Both the position numbers and the translations under genes were made by a program. The notes beneath the pieces were generated by a model. That model did not search any database. It saw nothing but the letters and a program-made list of their open reading frames with translations, and was not told where the DNA came from. A stretch of 64,000 bases of DNA. Source: Neodontobutis hainanensis. Its lineage: Eukaryota > Chordata > Actinopteri > Gobiiformes > Odontobutidae. The stretch covers positions 3,365,001 to 3,429,000 of the forward strand of contig JALDNG010000026.1 of assembly GCA_024349245.1 (NCBI GenBank), read 5' to 3'. Below are positions 60,839 to 64,000 of the stretch, piece after piece; position 1 is the stretch's first letter, and each line of letters opens with the position of its first letter.

Positions 60839-61424
60839 CTATTTATACTTCTGCGTTGAGTGTACGCCGTAGTGTACGCCGTAGTGTACGTCGTAGTGTA
60901 CGTCGTTAGGCTATGCACGTAGGCTACGCATGTATTCTACGCACGTAGGCGATGCTGTCGTGAGCATTTATACTTCTGTGTATGTCTGTTTTGCTCTGCA
61001 GTTACACCGCCGAAATGCTAGTTGGCGCGAGCGGGTTCCACTGTGTTTACATTCCTTGATCCTTGCGGGTTTCTACAAACAATGTCGACTGAAAAAGAGC
61101 GGATCATGTTGGGGCTGGAGCTTATCGAGGTCCAAAATTAAAATCGATCACTTGGTCAATTTCCATGTTGGCTCTTTACTGAATTTCGGAAATTAAAAAA
61201 TGGCGGGCGGTCCAGAGTGCAGAAGATCATTCCGGAAATGCGTAGGAGGAAACGTGATACTACCAAGCCGACCAATCAGAGATCTTGCAGTCCACGTGGT
61301 CGCGTACGTGTAGTTATATTTTTGAGGAGGTGCGCGTCAGGGTACATCAAAGGATACAACGTATGGTACACGTCAATGCGTATACGCACACCCGACGCAG
61401 AAGTATAAATTGGCCTTAAGTTTT
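60839..61424. mobile_element. Harbinger-type MITE inserted in older repeat
   Basis: The right end, read inward, is AGGCCAATTTATACTTCTGC, then GTCGGGTGTGCG, and TAA follows the element. The left side has ATTTATACTTCTGCG then TTGAGTGTACG (from about 60841), but its outermost bases are degraded (ATTTATACAGACT precedes). AGGCC plus TAA parallels the MITE at 34.04 kb, hence PIF/Harbinger. The 50-kb repeat shows the empty site AGCTAAGTTTT. Inside, a tiny frame (M-S-T-E-K-E-R-I-M-L-G-L-E-L, 61082 on) is unassigned. No transposase. Confidence 0.75.
60860..60907 (+). repeat. 12-bp x 4 minisatellite in the MITE
   Basis: Four tandem units of GTGTACGCCGTA / GTGTACGTCGTA (60860-60871, 60872-60883, 60884-60895, 60896-60907). 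As 12 is a multiple of three, all units translate alike (S-V-R-R repeated), a by-product and not a protein. Related ACGTAGGC/GCACGTAG phrases continue to about 60950. Confidence 0.9.
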
Positions 61425-61616
61425 TACTATGTAACTCTGGGGGGGGGGATTTTTGATTAATATGTCCGTTTATACTATCTGAAAACTATTGTTTTACTAT
61501 CCAGTAAAAGCCGAAAAGCCCGGATGTTACCGCCATTTTATTGCCCCGTCAAAAAGACAATATCAGTAAATAGGGGACCAATGGGTGGATTACATCCATT
61601 TAATTTACAATCTATG
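61425..61616 (+). repeat. right part of split repeat (joins 50.46- and 14.75-kb copies)
   Basis: AAGTTTTTACTATG...CTCTGGGGGGGG continues the 50-kb repeat. From 61466 it matches 14751-14897. This copy therefore shows that the two shorter copies belong to one longer element or are adjacent modules. Confidence 0.8.
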
Positions 61617-62239
61617 ATCAACACCAACAGAGGAGCATGGAATAAATCTGGTATTAGCGGTTTGAACAACTTAACTAAGGCAGCGCTTGAATATCAAATC
61701 TCCGAACGTCATATAATGTCTTAGTGCATATACTGTATGTCGGGTGGATTTGCAGCCGGATCGGCAGAGAAAACAGGAGATCAGGTTTCAGAACGAGAGG
61801 ATCAAGGAGAACCATTACATCTTGACATGCCTTATTGACTGTGTTCTCTTTTGGGTAAACAGAAATTATCTAGGTTTGAAGATCACAGCAGACTGAGGTT
61901 TGTTGGACACATTCAAGCAAACATCTCCTGAAGTAGAGCTCTGGAGTCTGATGGACGGCTATGGCGCACATTTTGACCCAATTATACTAAAGGCTGAACA
62001 CACAGTCATGTACAACATGTGATCTTGTGACTTTTCTGAAGACGACTGGCCTCTCAGACAGCATGACAGAACTGTATGCACTTGGATTTCATTTACAAGT
62101 ATTGGGTAAGTGTTGCTAATTTATTATGTTGCTAAATGTTGTATTTTGCATTGAACAAAGTTCAAACAGGTATTTTACATGTTGTGTGTGTTTATTCATT
62201 GTTGCTGCAATGTGGCATAGGCCTACTTGGTGCATTGAA
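61617..62239. other. unassigned DNA before the LINE
   Basis: No gene recognised. It may include LINE 5' sequence too decayed to see, or unrelated DNA. Confidence 0.35.
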
Positions 62240-63655
62240 ATATTCTTCTCAGAGCTCATCAACAACAGCAGTAACAACTCACGTGTCCTGTTTGCTACAA
62301 TGAACAGATTAACAAACGCTCCAGCTCCCTTTCCTCCAGAATTAGTTTCCAACACTAAATGCAATGAGTTTGCATTGTTTTTTAACGACAAGGTTCAAGG
62401 CATTAAACATGCGATACAGTCCAAAGGACATACAACAACACTGCAGCCACATAGGAGACCTTTGGTTGAGTTTACACATTTTACACCCATTAATGACAGA
62501 ACAATTGAAAAAAGTGTCTCCAGCCTGAGTTCAGCCACCTGCTGCCTCGATGTTCTACCCACTAGATTTCTAAAATCAGTACTAAGCAGTTTGTTACCAC
62601 AACTCACTAATATAGTCAATAATTCCTTACAGTTTGGAACATTTCCAAGGGCCTTAAAAACTGCTGTCATTAAGCCTCTCCTAAAGAAGAGCAGTTTTGA
62701 TGCAACAGTGCTCAACAACTATAGGCCCATATCAAACCTGCCATTTTTAGGGAAAGTCATCAAAAAAGTTGTATATCAGCAACTTAATGACTTTCTATTA
62801 CTTAACAACTGCTTTGATCCTTTTCAGTTTGGTTTTAGGCCCCATCACAGACTGAGACTGCACTTATCAAAGTCACAAATGACATCCGTCTGAACACTGA
62901 CGCGGGCAAAGTCTCTGTTGGACTTGAGTGCTGTGTTTGATACAGTGGACCATGAAATCCTGTCACAAAGATTAGAAAAATGGATAAGTATCTCTGGAAC
63001 TGCTCTTAAATGGTTTCAGTCCTATCTTGAAGACAGGAAGTACTTTGTTTCGGTTGGTAACTGTGTATCAGACCAAATGGCCCTGACATGTGGGGTTCCA
63101 CAGGGGTCTATCTTGGGACCCCTATTATTCAATCTCTACATGCTTCCTTTAGGCCAGTTAATACACAGCTGTGGCGTATCCTACCATAATTATGCAGATG
63201 ATACTCTACATCAGGTGAAAAATGGACCAATCCATTCACTGTGTCACTGCATCGAACAGATTGATGTGTGGATGCAAAATAATTTTCTCCAACTGAACAC
63301 AAACAAGACTGAACTAATTATCTTTGGGAACAGAAACAAAGAGAAAGTGTCAGCAGTCACCTCGAGTCTCTTTCTCTAAAATCTAAAAACCAGGTTAGAA
63401 CTCTAGGGGTCATCATGGACTCAGACTTAATTTTCTAGAGTCACATTAAGTCAGTTACATCATCTGCATTTTATCACCTTAAAAACTTTTCCAGAGTCAA
63501 AGGGCTAATGTCTCAACCAGACTTAGAGAAACCTATTCCTGCTTTTATCTCCAGCAGGTTAGATTACTGTAAAGGCCTGCTCACTGGTCTCTCAAAACGA
63601 GGGTTAAGACAGCTGCAGCTTATTCAGAACACTGCTGCTCGGGTTCTAACTATTG
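62240..63655 (+). mobile_element. internal L2-type LINE fragment
   Basis: Covers the linker before the reverse transcriptase, the RT domain and part of the C-terminal region. It is truncated at both ends: the homology begins abruptly at about 62240 and ends after the I-Q-N-T-A-A-R-V-L-T block at about 63650, where unrelated sequence starts. No 3' UTR, tail or target duplication is visible. It differs from the 19.4-kb LINE (for example C-K-G-L-L-T-G-L-S versus C-N-A-L-L-A-G-L-P), so two L2 subfamilies are present. Confidence 0.9.
62240..63655 (+). pseudogene. broken LINE reverse transcriptase
   Basis: Pieces in order: C-N-E-F-A-L-F-F-N-D-K (about 62357), N-Y-R-P-I-S-N-L-P-F (62720s), F-G-F-R-P-H-H (about 62828), L-D-L-S-A-V-F-D-T-V-D-H (62918 on), C-G-V-P-Q-G-S-I-L-G-P (63090s), an intact Y-A-D-D (63191-63202), then T-L-G-V-I-M-D-S-D-L and S-R-L-D-Y-C. 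Lesions: a shift between 62848 and 62851, a compensating shift at about 62917, another before 63379, and a TAG at 63436. Catalytic boxes survive but the frame does not, so no enzyme can be made. Confidence 0.9.
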
Positions 63656-63942
63656 TACTGTTGTCTGCTGAAGGTCCTCACGGACCTCACGGTCCTGCCA
63701 CTGCTTTTGGGTATATTTCATAACCCAAAGAGCACACTTACTGCAGTCTTTAAGCGTCCAGAATTTGGTTTTTAATCAAAGACAAAGTATAAGTTCTTTT
63801 ACTATTTATAATTTTTTTTGGTCATATTTTTTAACAGGTTAATGTGTTTCATCTGTCAGTGAACACATTGCATCTAGGACATTTTGATCTTGTCACTAAC
63901 TTCAACACCTTCCTTCTTCTCTTCCACGGGACCAACTAAAAG

Positions 63943-63944
<2 letters not shown>
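63656..63944. other. unassigned AT-rich DNA
   Basis: Sequence after the LINE break, including a small GGTCCTCACGGACCTCACGG direct repeat (about 63674-63700). No gene. Confidence 0.4.

Positions 63945-64000
<56 letters not shown>
63945..64000. repeat. (TA)n microsatellite at the window end
   Basis: At least 28 TA units, running off the end of the window, so true length is unknown. Confidence 0.95.

Noticed and set aside
62126..62240. LINE reading frame extended upstream to an ATG at 62126
   Set aside because: Residues before about 62240 show no LINE-like sequence; the open frame merely happens to continue into unrelated DNA.
1..64000. CRISPR array, prophage, operon or endogenous virus
   Set aside because: No spaced identical repeats, no dense co-directional genes, no retroviral gag/pol/env or LTR pair; the sequence is eukaryotic. 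The only reverse transcriptases are of non-LTR type.

Overview
The window looks like vertebrate, almost certainly teleost fish, nuclear DNA: AT-rich, full of long dinucleotide microsatellites, with no dense coding and no operon-like layout. The repeat content points to a fish: two reverse-transcriptase fragments of L2-type (CR1/Jockey superfamily) LINEs, tRNA-headed SINEs, one of which carries the same 3' tail as one of the LINEs, a hAT MITE with a perfect 8-bp target-site duplication, two PIF/Harbinger-type MITEs, and a head-to-tail array of a non-autonomous element with Helentron/Helitron2-like ends. I cannot name the species. I found no complete host protein-coding gene, rRNA or functional tRNA gene, CRISPR array or virus. 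The window is best read as intergenic or intronic DNA.

Layout. 1-14 kb is mostly unique sequence with (TA)n at 8.3 kb, (CT)n at 9.6 kb, a perfect short hairpin at 9.26 kb, a strong CTCF-type motif at 4.12 kb and one doubtful exon-like stretch at 6.9 kb. 14-21 kb holds a shared repeat (14.75 kb), the hAT MITE (16.2-16.7 kb), and an L2 LINE 3' fragment (19.36-20.77 kb) broken by an insertion that forms a perfect 32-bp inverted repeat. 21-34 kb is mostly unique, with one SINE (24.1 kb) and several stretches that by eye look like conserved non-coding candidates. 34.04-34.73 kb is a 687-bp Harbinger MITE with TAA duplications. 35-50 kb is again mostly unique, with two short hairpins near 44.5 kb and a second CTCF-type motif at 49.13 kb on the opposite strand to the first.

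50-64 kb is a transposon-rich tract. It has repeat fragments at 50.2, 50.5, 51.2 and 52.1 kb. A ~4.9-kb tandem Helentron-like array follows (52.95-57.88 kb). Then come a (CA)n tract, a tRNA-L2-tail SINE (58.5 kb), an older repeat split by a Harbinger MITE (60.6-61.6 kb), and a broken L2 LINE (62.24-63.66 kb). The window ends in (TA)n.

How the parts relate. The SINE at 58.5 kb and the LINE at 20.7 kb share a 3' tail, as expected if this LINE family's machinery mobilised the SINE. All element-encoded reading frames seen are broken, so nothing here is likely to move by itself. Conservation, expression and family assignments are inferences from reading the sequence; no search was run.
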